Shown: piece by piece, positions 45,578 through 56,290 of the stretch
Layout of the letters: every line of letters begins with the position of its first letter
How positions within the stretch are numbered: the stretch's first letter is position 1
NCBI RefSeq assembly: GCF_013426205.1
Contig: NC_089423.1
Location: 5,022,001-5,086,000, forward strand
Reading direction: 5' to 3'
DNA: 64,000 bases
Source of the DNA: Metarhizium brunneum
Lineage: Eukaryota; Ascomycota; Sordariomycetes; Hypocreales; Clavicipitaceae
The notes under the pieces: generated by a model
Told to the model about the DNA's origin: nothing
Database searches by the model: none
The model's input: the letters and a program-made list of their open reading frames with translations, nothing else
Translations under genes and position numbers: made by a program

Positions 45578-45883
45578 ATGCCTAGCAGTCCTGTTCCTAT
45601 ACCGCCAAAGAAGCAAATGAAAGAGGGTGCGCAGACTCACATTCACAGCTCGGGCTCGCGCGGCATTCTTGCAAAGAAACACGGCTAACCTGTTCGGCGG
45701 ACATGTACAGTCAAGGGTCCCGGCAGCCAGTACTGCGGCAGCGTCTACTGCGGCTCTCCCCAGCTCGTCACCCAGATAACTGCGACGGGCGAAGTCGTCG
45801 AAACATGGGGCGCACCGCCGAAACCAGGACATGAGACGTGGGCTCACAGGAGCTTTAAGCAAACGACGGCAAGGAAGACATGA
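45578..45883 (+). CDS. Small two-exon protein, unknown function
   Basis: A model built by reading splice signals: exon 1 is 45578-45626 (start ATGCCTAGCAGT) and exon 2 is 45711-45883. The 84-bp intron starts GTGCGC, has a GCTAAC branch point 22 bp before its end, and ends TACAG. The join is in frame and gives 73 residues. The second exon reads GPGSQYCGSVYCGSPQLVTQ and then a tail with WGAPPKPGHETWAHRSF. It is basic, has two cysteines and has no signal peptide. I recognise no family. The opposite strand carries a 147-codon ORF through the same bases, which is the main rival reading. Confidence 0.42.
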
Positions 45884-46081
45884 TAAAAGGTACTAGCCAA
45901 ATTGTGTAGGAAACAGAAAATAGCGTGATTCGTCATTACAAATAGACACTTTTTCGTCTTTTCTTTTTCTTCTACAAAAGAAAGGGGGGGGAGGGTGGAA
46001 AGGAACTGCTCACATGTACCCTTATGCGTCGATTCAATATATCCAAAGCACAAAAGTTTAGCTTTCCACTATTGCAGCATA

Positions 46082-47800
46082 TTACCCTTTGTAGAATCTC
46101 CATTTTGCCTTGTAGTCCGGCTTCAAATCTAGGTCTAATGCCAAAGCCCGCACGAGTTCGTTAGGGATAGCACCATACGTAAGAATGGTATCGTGAAACT
46201 TCTTCTCGGTCATCCTGTTAGACGTGAGCACCTCTCTTCTCAGCTCGACGAGCTGCAGAGCACCAATCATGTACGCAATCTGATAAAGAGGGCCGTAATC
46301 TCCGTTCAGCCACCGTCTCACTTCACCCTCGGCCGTAGACCGCTCGTGCCCGACCCAGTTGACCAGAATGTCGATACACTCTTGGGGCTCCATCTTGCCC
46401 AAATGGAAGTTCAGAGACAGAATGATGCGAGCGCAGCGGTGCATGCGCCAGAACATGGTGCCGATTCGGTCCTCTGGTGAGACGAAGAAATCGCCGCGCT
46501 GCCAGAGGACGAATTCCCAGTACATGGCCCATCCTTCTACGAAGAAGGGGGTCTGGAACAGTAAGCGATGGCTTCGGTGCCGTTCGGCTTGATAGAGCTG
46601 CAGCCGGTGGCCGGGAATGAGCTCGTGAAACACAGTGGCTTTGGAAAAGTGTCTGTTGTTTCCACGCATGACCATCTGCTTGAGGTCGTACGGCATGTCG
46701 TTGGTGGGATATGCGATTTGGATCATGGATCCGCCGAGGAAGAAGGGCGAGACCTTTTGCTGCTCGGCTGGCATCATGATGGTGCGGTAGGTTTCTTCGG
46801 CCAAAGGCGGAACCGTGACGAGGTCATTGTCTCGGACAAAGTCGGCTCCCTGGCGGGCAAGTTGCATGACGAGTTGGGGCTGTTCACTCGGGGGCACGAA
46901 TTTCGTCTTGACATGCTCGAGGGCTCTTTTCCAGTCGTCACCAAATCCGAGTTCCGTCGAGGCTAGTTTCATTTGCTGCTCGCACCACTTGAACTCCTGG
47001 TTGGCAATTTGTACCAGCTCTTCTGGTGCGTAGGCAATGACTTCTGCTTCAAGCTCATTGAGGAGTGCTTCACGTCCAATGGGTTGGCCGATGATATCGC
47101 CCTTGCCATCGGGGCGTATACCGGCCAACTTGCTCTGGACCAGGGAGAAATATTTCTCCAACGCTGCATCGACTGCCTCCCAAGGTGAGGTAGCCCACCA
47201 ATCAAACTGAGGATCGTAGGACGAATAGAACTTGAACATCTCGGCAAGGTGGCTACGAAGCTCGCTGATGACTTTGGATGCCTTGTAAGCGTTGGTCTTG
47301 CTGGTCTTTACCTTTCCATCCTCGACCTCTTGATGTACCTTGTCGACCAACTTTTTCACATCGTTGAGTTTGCTTGCAATGTGCTCGGGGCGAATGGGTT
47401 TGACGCGCTCTCGATGCTCACATAGAGACACAATGATGGCTGCGAACGGTAGCAATGGTGCCCTGCTCTTATCTGCGTCCTGATCAGACTTCAGCCGCGC
47501 CCTGCACTGCCTTAAAAAATTACGCAACAAAATGTAGTCGACTTTATCCTGTTGATTCAGCGCATCAAACTCAACGTGGCTGAGGGACTCTAGTTCATCG
47601 GCGCAGAATCTATCCAGGCGGCTCCGTCGCGTGGGTGATATGGAAATGTTGTAGAAGGTATAAATTTCGCCCAAGTCTGCTTGCACTCTGCGAATACGGT
47701 CTGCCGTTGATTCAGTCCCGTCACTGCTTGGTTTTGGGAGCGAAACCCAGACTGATTCCATGTTCATACCGGAAGGGGGAGTCCCTAGATGATGCGCCAT
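46082..47800 (-). CDS. DUF885-family zinc metallopeptidase
   Basis: Single exon, 572 residues. The zinc motif is HELIPGH (His392, Glu393, His398), the HExxxGH form of the DUF885 peptidases. The downstream EGWAMYWE helix probably supplies the third ligand. The rest is helical, and the family usually has 550-620 residues, so the protein is complete. No signal peptide is seen, so a cytosolic enzyme is likely; substrates in fungi are unknown. The ATG at 47800 was chosen because its context is GCCCACC ATG G, an excellent fungal start; the frame is open three codons further but only from a TTG. Confidence 0.92.
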   Translation of the reverse strand: MAHHLGTPPSGMNMESVWVSLPKPSSDGTESTADRIRRVQADLGEIYTFYNISISPTRRSRLDRFCADELESLSHVEFDALNQQDKVDYILLRNFLRQCRARLKSDQDADKSRAPLLPFAAIIVSLCEHRERVKPIRPEHIASKLNDVKKLVDKVHQEVEDGKVKTSKTNAYKASKVISELRSHLAEMFKFYSSYDPQFDWWATSPWEAVDAALEKYFSLVQSKLAGIRPDGKGDIIGQPIGREALLNELEAEVIAYAPEELVQIANQEFKWCEQQMKLASTELGFGDDWKRALEHVKTKFVPPSEQPQLVMQLARQGADFVRDNDLVTVPPLAEETYRTIMMPAEQQKVSPFFLGGSMIQIAYPTNDMPYDLKQMVMRGNNRHFSKATVFHELIPGHRLQLYQAERHRSHRLLFQTPFFVEGWAMYWEFVLWQRGDFFVSPEDRIGTMFWRMHRCARIILSLNFHLGKMEPQECIDILVNWVGHERSTAEGEVRRWLNGDYGPLYQIAYMIGALQLVELRREVLTSNRMTEKKFHDTILTYGAIPNELVRALALDLDLKPDYKAKWRFYKG

Positions 47801-48375
47801 GGTGGGCAAAAAAGACGTGGTAGGTGAATGCGGTTACAAGGCCAAACTGTATTCTGTGCGGGGCTGAAGCTTAAAAGAAGGCTGGCCTTTAAAAAAAAAC
47901 ATGGGATGAACGTAAACTAACTGAAGTCGATGGGAATGGGTGAGGAGGAGTTGTCTGGTGTTGATGGTCTTGGCGGCACTAGTCGGCCGTTGGCAGGGAG
48001 TTGACAAGGAAGCCACAACCGTCTGGCGGAATTGATCAAATGGTTGATGGGGTACCATAGCCAGGCGCGCCAGTCGAGCACCTTGGGGAATGACACGGCG
48101 GGCTACGATTGGCCAATGACGATGGTCCTTCGGGCGGCCATCGTGTCGGAGTCAACCATGCGCCACTTTTACCCCGTAATGCTGACCCGATCCCGGCCCG
48201 GATCTCCGGTCTAATGCCGAGATGCCAAGTGACGCATTACCAAACACCTTGGCGCCCTTTTTCTTTTCCCAATCTCAAACTTTACAAACAAGAAACTACA
48301 TTCTCCAGTCTCCCACCCAGCACGGAGTACACATGTTCAAATGACGCAAGTACCACTGCCCGAGCCAAACTGACC
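47801..48375. promoter_or_regulatory. Divergent promoter, DUF885 and Mpv17-family genes
   Basis: The 575 bp between two opposed starts. An ORF extends upstream from the Mpv17-family gene to 48109, but its codons are not family-like, and the ATG at 48376 is preceded by GACC. A CACGGAGTA near-copy of the 9-bp motif lies at about 48324. Confidence 0.55.
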
Positions 48376-49278
48376 ATGTCATTGCCGCAATTTCGCACCG
48401 CCGCCGCGCGTCTGCAGTTCCGCGCCTTGCGACAGCGAACCCAACTCCGAGCGCAATCGACATCTACAAATACCAACAAGGCCGCAGAACCAGCCCCGAC
48501 AAAGACGCCAACCGCTTCGGCCACCGCGTCCCCATCTCTGCCGCCCATCTGGCAGCGTCTGGGACCCCTGACCACAGCCGCCAATGCCTACAGTCGATCG
48601 CAGCGAAAACGCCCGTACACGACGCAAATCGCAGGCGCACTAGTCATCTACCTCTTCGCCGACCTGAGTGCCCAGCGCATCGGCGGAAGGGAACACGACC
48701 CCAAGAGGACAGCGCGGATGCTTCTTATAGGACTCGCCGCTGCCGTTCCATACTTTCACTGGTAAGAATCATCCCTACTTGCCGTCTGGTCCCGTTTTGT
48801 CTCGCCCCAGGTCACTTACTCGCCTTGCCCCTTCAGGTTCCGCTTCCTAAGTAACAACTTCAACTACGCGTCCAAAACGCTGTCCATAGCTACCAAGGTC
48901 GCCCTCAACCAGCTCTGCTTCACGCCCACCTTTAGCACGTACTTTTTTGGCGCGCAGGCCCTCCTGTCCGGGGAGTCGTTGGAGGCGACGGTCCAGCGGA
49001 TTCGGGATACCGTCCCCACCAGCTGGCTCAACTCGTTCAAGGTGTGGCCTGCGACTGTCGCCTTCTCCATGGCCTTTTTGCCGTTTGAGTTTCGGAGTAT
49101 TTTCTCGGGCGTCGTGGCCGTCGGGTGGCAGACGTACTTGAGCTATCTGAACAGACAAGCCGAGCTGCTGGAGGAGGCTAGGACGTTGGCCAGGGGGACA
49201 GCAGACGCGGAGAAGGTGGTCGTGGCGGCTGTTCAGGAGCGTCAGGAGCGGCAGGCTACGTCGGCAGCGGCAGCGTAG
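48376..49278 (+). CDS. Mpv17/PMP22/Sym1 family membrane protein
   Basis: Two exons (48376-48761, 48837-49278) give 275 residues. The family comprises small four-helix proteins of the mitochondrial inner membrane or peroxisome, with a proposed channel or metabolite-transport role. The Arg/Gln-rich, acid-free first 30 residues look like a mitochondrial presequence. A Pro/Thr linker follows, and the membrane domain starts near residue 80 with RPYTTQIAGALVIYLFADLSAQ. The C-terminal signature is divergent: FKVWPATVAFSMAFLPFEFR, where typical members have a W-x-x-W-P...N-F...P-x-x-x-R pattern. The intron (75 bp) splits the Trp codon of FHWFRFL. A C-terminal coiled tail of about 40 residues is not typical of the family. 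Confidence 0.88.
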
Positions 49279-49445
49279 GAAGAGTTTTGTACATGTTTTC
49301 AGCTTCTCTGGTTGTATAGATGCGGCATGGCGTTACGGGAAGAAGATTTAGATTTAGACGGGAACTGGTCCATCCTCACAAAGTATAGAATTATGGAAAT
49401 AGAGCCAAACTAACGCCCTTCTTCATTTTCATCATGATACCCTGC

Positions 49446-51330
49446 TCACGGCAGAGCGGCCACCTTGTCGTGTCCCGTTCTGCCCAATTTCACATAACAA
49501 TTCGTCGGCAGATTGAAGAGCCTCTCCGTAATATCCCACCCGCTCAGGGACGCTTCTACCTCCTGAAGTTCAAAGTTCCAAAGCAGCAGTGCCATGGTGG
49601 TCTTTAGTTGAAGAAGTGCCAGCTTTTTGCCGAAACACTGGCGAGGTCCCGCTGAAAAGGCAAGATTCGGCCCAGCATAAGGGTTAAACACTCGGACGCC
49701 ATCGCTGCCATCTCTACTTTCGACCTTGAGCCACCTCTCTGGCTTGTACCCTCCAATGTCATCTCCCCAAGCAGGGATGCGGTCTTTGGCTTGCCTACAA
49801 GCAGCCGTTCGACTTGGCTCTGAAACGGGAACCGCAGGTTCTGTCAAAGAAGGCCCGGTCAATGACAACAGGATATCCGTTCCCTTGGGGATGCTATACC
49901 CAAGTATTTGAGTATCGCACGTCGCCGTTCGAGAGATGAGGGTAGCAACGGAGGCTATTCGAAGTGACTCTTCCACGACGGCATCAAAGTACGGCACTGA
50001 TGTGGATGATATTTCTTCAGCCGTTGGCCAACGGCCCTCTTCGACTGCTCTGGGGAAGGCCTGGCGCAGGGCTTGTCTCAGCCGTGACTGCACATCTTGA
50101 AAGCATTGCATGTGTTTGGTCCACCAGGACAGCACAGTGGCTATGCTATCATGTCCCCCTAGTAAATATCCCAGAACCTGATAGCCTCTTAGCGACTTGT
50201 CACCAGTTGATGAAACGTCTCAAATCCATACCTCGTCTCGGATGGCTGGGGAAAAAAAGTCTGGTGCTCTACCGGCCCTGGAAGATGCCATCATTTCTCG
50301 ATGGAGAAGGTGATCCAAAGCACTTTTGGGCGTGTATTGGTCACCAAGAGAGGATATCCTCCTCAGGGCCTGTTCAGTTTGTTTCCGAATCAGCCTCCGT
50401 CTATTCCAGTGAGCCCGGGCGTGTTTCGGGCTCAGCAGTGCAAGTCGCTGGGATAGTGTAGGGAAGAAGCTCTTTTGTGCAATTGCTACCATTTCGGGAA
50501 TATCGAGTATCGATTCCAAGTAGGCATCGGTAGGAGCGGTTGGAAATCGTGCGACAACACCCAATCCCCAATGCTCAACAGGTTTGAATCCCTCGATGTG
50601 GCGGGTTTGGTGTCCAACGGCAGACATTTCCCGGTCCATGCCAAAAGCCACGGCACATATTGTGTCCAGCGTCGACAGATACAAATCATGGTTGGCAGAG
50701 AATGGTCTTTCCAGTGCCTTGAGCTCCTTGATACCCCAAAGGTGAACAAGGGCAACCGCATTCTCGTATACTCGGGGCGTCGCAACCTTTGCAAACTCGT
50801 TAGCATCTCGTGCCACAATTTGCTCCCGGCGTCAAGTGTATCGACAAAAAACACACCGTTTCCAGAAACCAGGGCGTCATCAAGTCTCTCAATAGCTCCC
50901 TGTGGTGTCTAAACCTAGGGTCTCTGGATTCCATGGTGAAGTGAAAGTTGGGTGCAGTTATGCCGACGCATTCTCTGTTGCGAGTGCCTCGGTCGAATTC
51001 CTTGACCCTACGAGAGCAGATGTCTACCGCCTCCCGGTAATCTGACACAATGACTGTAGGCCGCCGGAACGGAAACAAAAAGAGCTGGTATATGACTGTG
51101 CCGTGTTCTCTGGGCTGACTCCATATCCATCGACGGCGATATTTGGCCGATTTCATGGCTTTCAAGTCTCCAAACGCTCGCATCACAGCATCCTCATTGT
51201 AGGGAATGCCGGGAATGGGAACTGGCCGAAGGGTAAAGTAGCCAAGATATAGAGCGAGAGTCGCCAGGAGGATTCCTAACAAGCTAGTATTGTCAACAAG
51301 TCCGGCGAGCATGTCGACATGCAGCTTCAT
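49446..51330 (-). CDS. Cytochrome P450
   Basis: A microsomal haem monooxygenase of unknown substrate. Three exons (50857-51330, 50232-50786, 49446-50177) give 586 residues. An N-terminal membrane anchor (about 8-32) is followed by the hinge PVPIPGIPYN. The oxygen-activation helix reads LGYLLGGHDSIAT, the ExxR motif is EESLR, and the haem loop is FSAGPRQCFGKKLA with the cysteine near residue 524. Intron 1 (70 bp) was set by joining FLET to VATPRVYENA; the nearer AG sites give a too-short intron or family-foreign residues. An insertion relative to most P450s lies between the TGPSL and KPERW parts. No biosynthetic core gene is nearby, so it may act alone in detoxification or fatty-acid oxidation. 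Confidence 0.93.
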
Positions 51331-53483
51331 GGTGGAACTCGGGTCTCTCCCTCAGGCATAGTTTCCGTAGAGACCCTAGGTGAGGGATTTTGGAAGTTGG
51401 GTAAATGGGCACCCATCGCTCCCTCTTAAACGAGACCGAATCGCCATAGAAGCAGAGAAGAAGAAAAAAAAACGTCCGCTCCATAGGGATGGGAACACAG
51501 AATCACAAGGCCAAGAGCACTGGTCGTTGTGCGCCCATGGTTTGTGATCTCTTGGCTCCAGCTCAACGAATAGACACAGAAGATGCCCCCAGCCACACAT
51601 CGAAATGGATGTAAAACATTAGGGTGACACAGGTAGCTATGCATGGTATTGGATTGGTTCATGCTATTGTAATGGCGACACGACAACGAGCATGGAATAA
51701 TAGGCTGTCCGGATGCCACGATTCCAGAAAGCCACCGGACATGGAGCATTATTCAAAGATTCTGGAGAGCTCGACGGTCGTATATGTAGCGCTGAAGTTC
51801 GGATCGTTGTACGGAGTAAACTTCTCTGCGCTGCGCTTTTCTCGTCAGAGACGAGACGCGGAGCAGACTCTTTTTCTCGCCGCCCGTCCTCAAAAGTCTC
51901 GGCATGCCAATGACACTGTCCTCACTTCCAGGAGAAATCCCAGTCAAGTTACGGTTCCCATTTGATCGGGCGCGCAGGTTCTGAGAGTAGTTGGCTGCCA
52001 ACAGAGTTGAAAATATCCGATGGACACGCGGAGAATTGCCAAGATTGGCATCCTCAGATTCCTCAAACGGCATTGAACCCTCCCACAGTTTGCTAGTACG
52101 GAGTATTTACTCGAATAGTAATACAAGTCAAGCGGCACTACCCCACTTACAATATGTTGATATGCATCGACGGCAAGTTGAGGTCGGTCAACGACAAAAT
52201 TATCGCCGACTGGGCTTGTCGTGGCCAATAATAAACAATGGTGCTACAAGATGAGGTCAACTGATGGTCACAGCTTGAGCATGTGCAACCAACACCGTCA
52301 AGATCCGCGTCGGATATCAACTACAGCCAATGGGAGTCGCCCGCCGGCCGAACGCCTCGTTTTTGTGTCATACCATGTCAAGGTTTGTGGTCGGTACTCG
52401 GTGAGGCACGTTTGGCATGTTACCCTCGATGCCAAAGCCTGACAGTCCCGAGCCGGACAGGAGAATGCGAGTAGACTTCAAATGTTGTGAAGTTCGCCCC
52501 AGGACAATCAAGAACGCACAAGAATCATTGGCAGCGATCCGACTCGTAACGACTGCAGAAACAGGGCAATGAGCTTGTCAAAGTCGTGTCCACCAGATCC
52601 AAAGGCCCGGCATCAACAATGGAACTATTTGAACGGCAAACAATGAGGAGGGCTATTAGCCATGCATAGTGACTCAAGCCCCTTCAATAATGGTGACTGG
52701 CTCTGGCTCCTGAAATCTCCATCGACACTTCTCCAAGCTATGCCATTGAGTCATTGACCACCAGATGCCTTTGCTAGCAACCAGTTTGTACCCCGTTCCG
52801 ACTACTCTACGGAACAACTTTTCTAGCAACGTACAAACCTGCTCCTCATCCCTCCTGGCCAGATATTCTTTGCGCCCTTGTTTCCAACGAGGTCTGGCGC
52901 CTACCCCAGGCCGAAAGGATCGTCTAACACCAGGCAATGTGAGCCTCGCAACTCGAGATCAAGCAAGGCTGAGAGCCCCTGGGTTGACAAATTTCGATAG
53001 ATAATGTACAAGGCAAGTAGGACGGTCAAGGGAACCCCTGGATTCCGATTTTCATCACTCTTCGCGCCTTTACTTGAATTATAGCACGAGCTGACCATAT
53101 ATAAGGCAGAATAGAGGCACATCCCAGGTGTCGCTAAGGATTGGCCCGTCTGCATGGCCAATTGAATCATTTTTGACAAGCACACCAAATACTCGACACG
53201 TCAGAGAATACCGTTGGTGCCGTCATTCATGGTCTTCATCTCTTCCACCGTCATTGGAGCATATCCATGCTTGTGCGAATCCTCTGGTCGGCCCATTCCA
53301 CAGCGCCGTCTTTTTGGTCACGACGCCCACAACATTTGTTCCGTCTCCATTGCTCATCCAAGTCGAACCAATTTGCAGGACGATACTTTCTGTGTCTACC
53401 TTCCAAGTATCCCATTTTAGTGTTGCGGTGCGTTCCATCTCTCAGTAGCGAGGTATCGGTCAGTCGTGATACTCTTCTATACG
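51331..53483. other. Intergenic or degraded, 2.15 kb
   Basis: No supported gene. Two motif copies, at 51810-51818 and 52097-52105, lie within 300 bp. Overlapping minus ORFs at 52674-53188 read partly protein-like (VLDDPFGLG and WWSMTQWHSLEKC) and might be remnants of a gene, but no intact model could be assembled. Confidence 0.4.
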
Positions 53484-54430
53484 ATGGCAAGAGCACAGCT
53501 TAACAATGGCCCGTCTACCCAACGGGGTGACCTACATTCGGTTGCAAGAATAGATCACTTCTTGAGGGATCTCGCAGACCATCGAATGCACGGCCATGCT
53601 GACTATCGCGAGACGGCAACCACCCAGTATCTCTGCGACTGGTCTTTGGAAATCCTTCGAACGAAACCAGCACCAACACTCGACTTCCAAAGACTGTTAA
53701 ATAGTTTCAGCTCTCAATTTGAACACGGGCCCGGACGCTGCCTGGAGACGTCTAGCGAAGCCTGCAAGGGAGACGGCCCATCATCGTGCGCTCAGTTGGC
53801 TCATGGTATTTCCTGTTCAGGCAACGGCCAAGGAATAAGATGGAATGTAGGCTCCTATATTGTGGTCAAGAGCCCCAGGCAGTCCAGGCCGGCAGTGATC
53901 TGGACTGCTTGTTTTGCCAACCTGTATGCCTCCATCAGCGGTTGTGTAATCCGGCGAGGCGACTGAATTGCGATTCTCGTTGGATTGACTCGGCATGCAT
54001 CCTGAAATCCCCGGGATATAGCTGGGCCCCAGCTAACCCTGTAACAAAGTCGGTGAGACGAAAGATAAATACCAATAACCGCCCTTATCACTTTCCCGTC
54101 AAGTATCATATTGGATACGATGGCAAAGGAAGTTGGGTAGGGACCATCACAGATAACCGTCTCTGGAGTCAATGGCTTTTCATCGACATGACACCAGACG
54201 CTCTTTGCCGATACGAAGAGAATTACAACACCTATTCGAAATCGACAAATGTAGCTGAAATGCTGGAGGGAAGCCCTGGAAGTGATGGGGATCTCGACTT
54301 TCCACCGGAGTCACTTTTACCAGATTGGCTTGATATTGATGTTTCTTGCCGAACCATAGAGGGACGACAGCAAGTGAGATCTCTCTTCTGGGCCAATTAT
54401 TATCCATTGGCATCTTCCCAAGGCCGGTGA
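53484..54430 (+). CDS. Uncertain two-exon ORF, unknown
   Basis: An ATG at 53484 opens a frame to 53966 with a Cys-containing middle and RWNVGSYIVV. A second frame is open to a stop at 54428-54430 and contains YHIGYDGKGSWVG and PPESLLPDWLDID. A GTAATC donor after the ISGC codons (about 53945) and an ATAG acceptor near 54020 could connect them. No family is recognised. A fragment RWIDSACIL resembles the WIDxLCI motif of fungal HET domains, but no other HET feature is seen. It overlaps a minus candidate at its 3' end, so at least one of the two may be false. Confidence 0.25.
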
Positions 54431-54847
54431 CTCCTCGGGATTTGCCAGGCTGCTGGACCAGGGGTCCAAGTTCCTTGATCTGGCAACATTGAAGCACCAG
54501 ACTACACAGAGACGGATCGAGCCGAACAGTGTGAGATGTTCGCTGGGGAAGCGCATTCCCCCGCGCAAATGGGTCGGCCAGCCTAACCATTGCTCGATGC
54601 TTGCTGGCTCGAGATCGACCTCGGGTAATGAGAATGCCAGAGCATCTTTCTCCAAGGAACCGAGATGGCGAAGACGACGCAGCAACTCAGGCTCGAAATC
54701 GACAGATGCCAGTGGTGAATAAAACGGAGAACTGCGGCCCGAGAGGACGGACCAGCATTTGAAGGCTAACCATGTTGCAGCTGCGTCACCAGATGTCGAG
54801 CCCACTCGCAGGTCAAGTATCAACGGCTCGGTGTCTACGACGTCCAT
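54317..54847 (-). CDS. Uncertain single-exon ORF, unknown
   Basis: A 176-codon frame from an ATG at 54847. Codon choice looks gene-like, with many GAG, CTC and GTC codons. The sequence contains LLRRLRHLGSLEKDALAF and EQWLGWPTHLRGGMRF. There is no recognised domain, signal peptide or membrane segment. It may be a first exon or a remnant. Confidence 0.28.
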   Translation of the reverse strand: MDVVDTEPLILDLRVGSTSGDAAATWLAFKCWSVLSGRSSPFYSPLASVDFEPELLRRLRHLGSLEKDALAFSLPEVDLEPASIEQWLGWPTHLRGGMRFPSEHLTLFGSIRLCVVWCFNVARSRNLDPWSSSLANPEESPALGRCQWIIIGPEERSHLLSSLYGSARNINIKPIW

Positions 54848-54957
54848 CACAGGCTCACAGCCAACAACGCTCCTCGAAAGGAGTATCGTTCACTGCGGCA
54901 GCAAGCGCTATTCCATATCCTGCGCTGCGTGATTGGGGGTTTTCCTAACGTTGAAGC

Positions 54958-55530
54958 TTGCTCAAGGCCTATGGCACTGCGGTCATTGTCTTTGCCTATA
55001 GAGTGTCGCAAGTCGTTGTCCGTTGCGTCGCCATACGCCGGCTGTCGACGTACATGAAGAGCAAAGAGGCCTTTTCGTACGTAAGCATGTTGGTTGCATC
55101 GCATGACAACGCTATGGATGGGAGCCTGTTCGTGGGCGACTGCGGCATCATGGACACACTTTTTAACAAGCCCATGTCTGCCGTGCCAGAGAACAAGGCA
55201 GTGCACTGGGCCACGTCGTGGTTCCAGACATGGATGGCGGCCATAACATTTGTGGCGGCGCAACAAGGCTGGGATGGCGTCTGGTGTTCCTTCCTGGTGG
55301 CTCTCGTCGGCGTTCAGTGGGTCGTCCATTCTACACCGCGAGGACCATCACTGGTTCGGGGCTGGCCTGACGGCGAAGAGTTTGGTGGGAGGTTTGCCGT
55401 GCTTGGCGCCATCCAGGGGTTTACGGGGTCCAATGTCCACGACGAGATGCTGGCGTTTTCAACTCTAGTGACCAGAGATGGATTGATTGATAATAATGTG
55501 AGGCAGTATTGGCACCTACCGAGATGCTAA
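54958..55530 (+). pseudogene. Probable C-terminal remnant of a multi-pass membrane protein
   Basis: An open frame of about 190 codons without an ATG near its 5' end; a CTAACGTTGAAG acceptor-like sequence at about 54945-54956 suggests an internal exon. It reads as hydrophobic helices (YGTAVIVFAYRVSQVVV and WMAAITFVAAQQGWDGVW) with SHDNAMDGSLFVGDCGIMDT between them. No upstream exon with coding character could be joined on this strand, so it is most likely the 3' fragment of a broken gene. The alternative is a real terminal exon of a gene whose other exons I failed to find. Confidence 0.4.
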
Positions 55531-56290
55531 TGAGTCGGATTTGCTTTGTAGCAGACGCATAGAAGCTACGACGGTTTGGGGTTTTGGGGTTTTGGCAAAT
55601 TTGACACATTCCGATGCAAGTGACCAATTGCTGCTTCCTTTTGCGGAAAAGCCCTCAAAGGTCGATTCGAGAGGACTAGTGCTGCTGCACGGCGTCAAGT
55701 CCGGTTGAATATCCGGTCAGGCAACCAGACTGCAAACCCCTCCAACCTGCAAGAGCAATGACCCGCACCCGCTTGAGCGTGGCTGAGGCAATGACGGGCA
55801 ATGACGGCTATCAACATCTCCCTCCTTCCATGCCCAAGCAAAGCCAAACTTTCGCCTTCCTTCTCGCAAGCAGTGTGAGCCTTGGGGCCATTCTTTGCCT
55901 GACATAAGTTCTTGTGACAGTCTTCTTTCGTCGTCGTCGAGCCACTTACTAGGTCATCCATATTGATGAAATTGGTGAGCCCAAGTTCTCATTCTCCGTT
56001 CTCTCCACAGCAGCCATACAATCCCATACAACCCGCTAGCCAGCATCGCCATTTGTATTATACGGGGTAAGGCGCGCCGACTTGCCTTTGAGTCGACATC
56101 GCATTTCTACCCAACCATCAGTGGCATCTTACGTCTGGGCATGGACTAACGGCCCTAGCCAAACACCCAATCCTCTCAACCTAGCTGCTCTGGGCTGATC
56201 ATTTGTTTTACTGCAATTGCAGCTTGTCTGGTTCTGTTTTTTGGCATTCAGCATAACTCTGTTCCCACATTTTCCTCCACGCCGAGCAAT
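55531..56290. other. Intergenic, upstream of the chitinase
   Basis: Promoter region of the GH18 gene. Minus ORFs at 55695-55961 are not credible. A pyrimidine-rich leader of about 100 bases precedes the start codon. Confidence 0.6.

Larger units (their letters stand above)
880..52105. repeat. Dispersed 9-bp motif TACGGAGTA, ten exact copies
   Basis: Exact copies read forward at 880-888, 4011-4019, 9081-9089, 29651-29659, 40975-40983, 45319-45327, 51810-51818 and 52097-52105, and in reverse (TACTCCGTA) at 7706-7714 and 45224-45232. All but the copy at 40975 lie outside confident genes. A random 9-mer is expected about 0.5 times in 64 kb on two strands, so this is strong enrichment. A near-copy, CACGGAGTA, is at about 48324. 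Confidence 0.85.

Noticed and set aside
48109..48375. Upstream extension of the Mpv17-family frame
   Set aside because: It would bury the presequence-like start; the codons resemble promoter DNA.
34080..51330. Secondary-metabolite cluster (regulator, transporter, P450)
   Set aside because: No polyketide synthase, peptide synthetase or terpene synthase is present, and the three genes are separated by unrelated housekeeping-type genes.
53786..54430. HET-domain gene
   Set aside because: Only one short WIDxACI-like fragment is present; the rest of the domain is missing.
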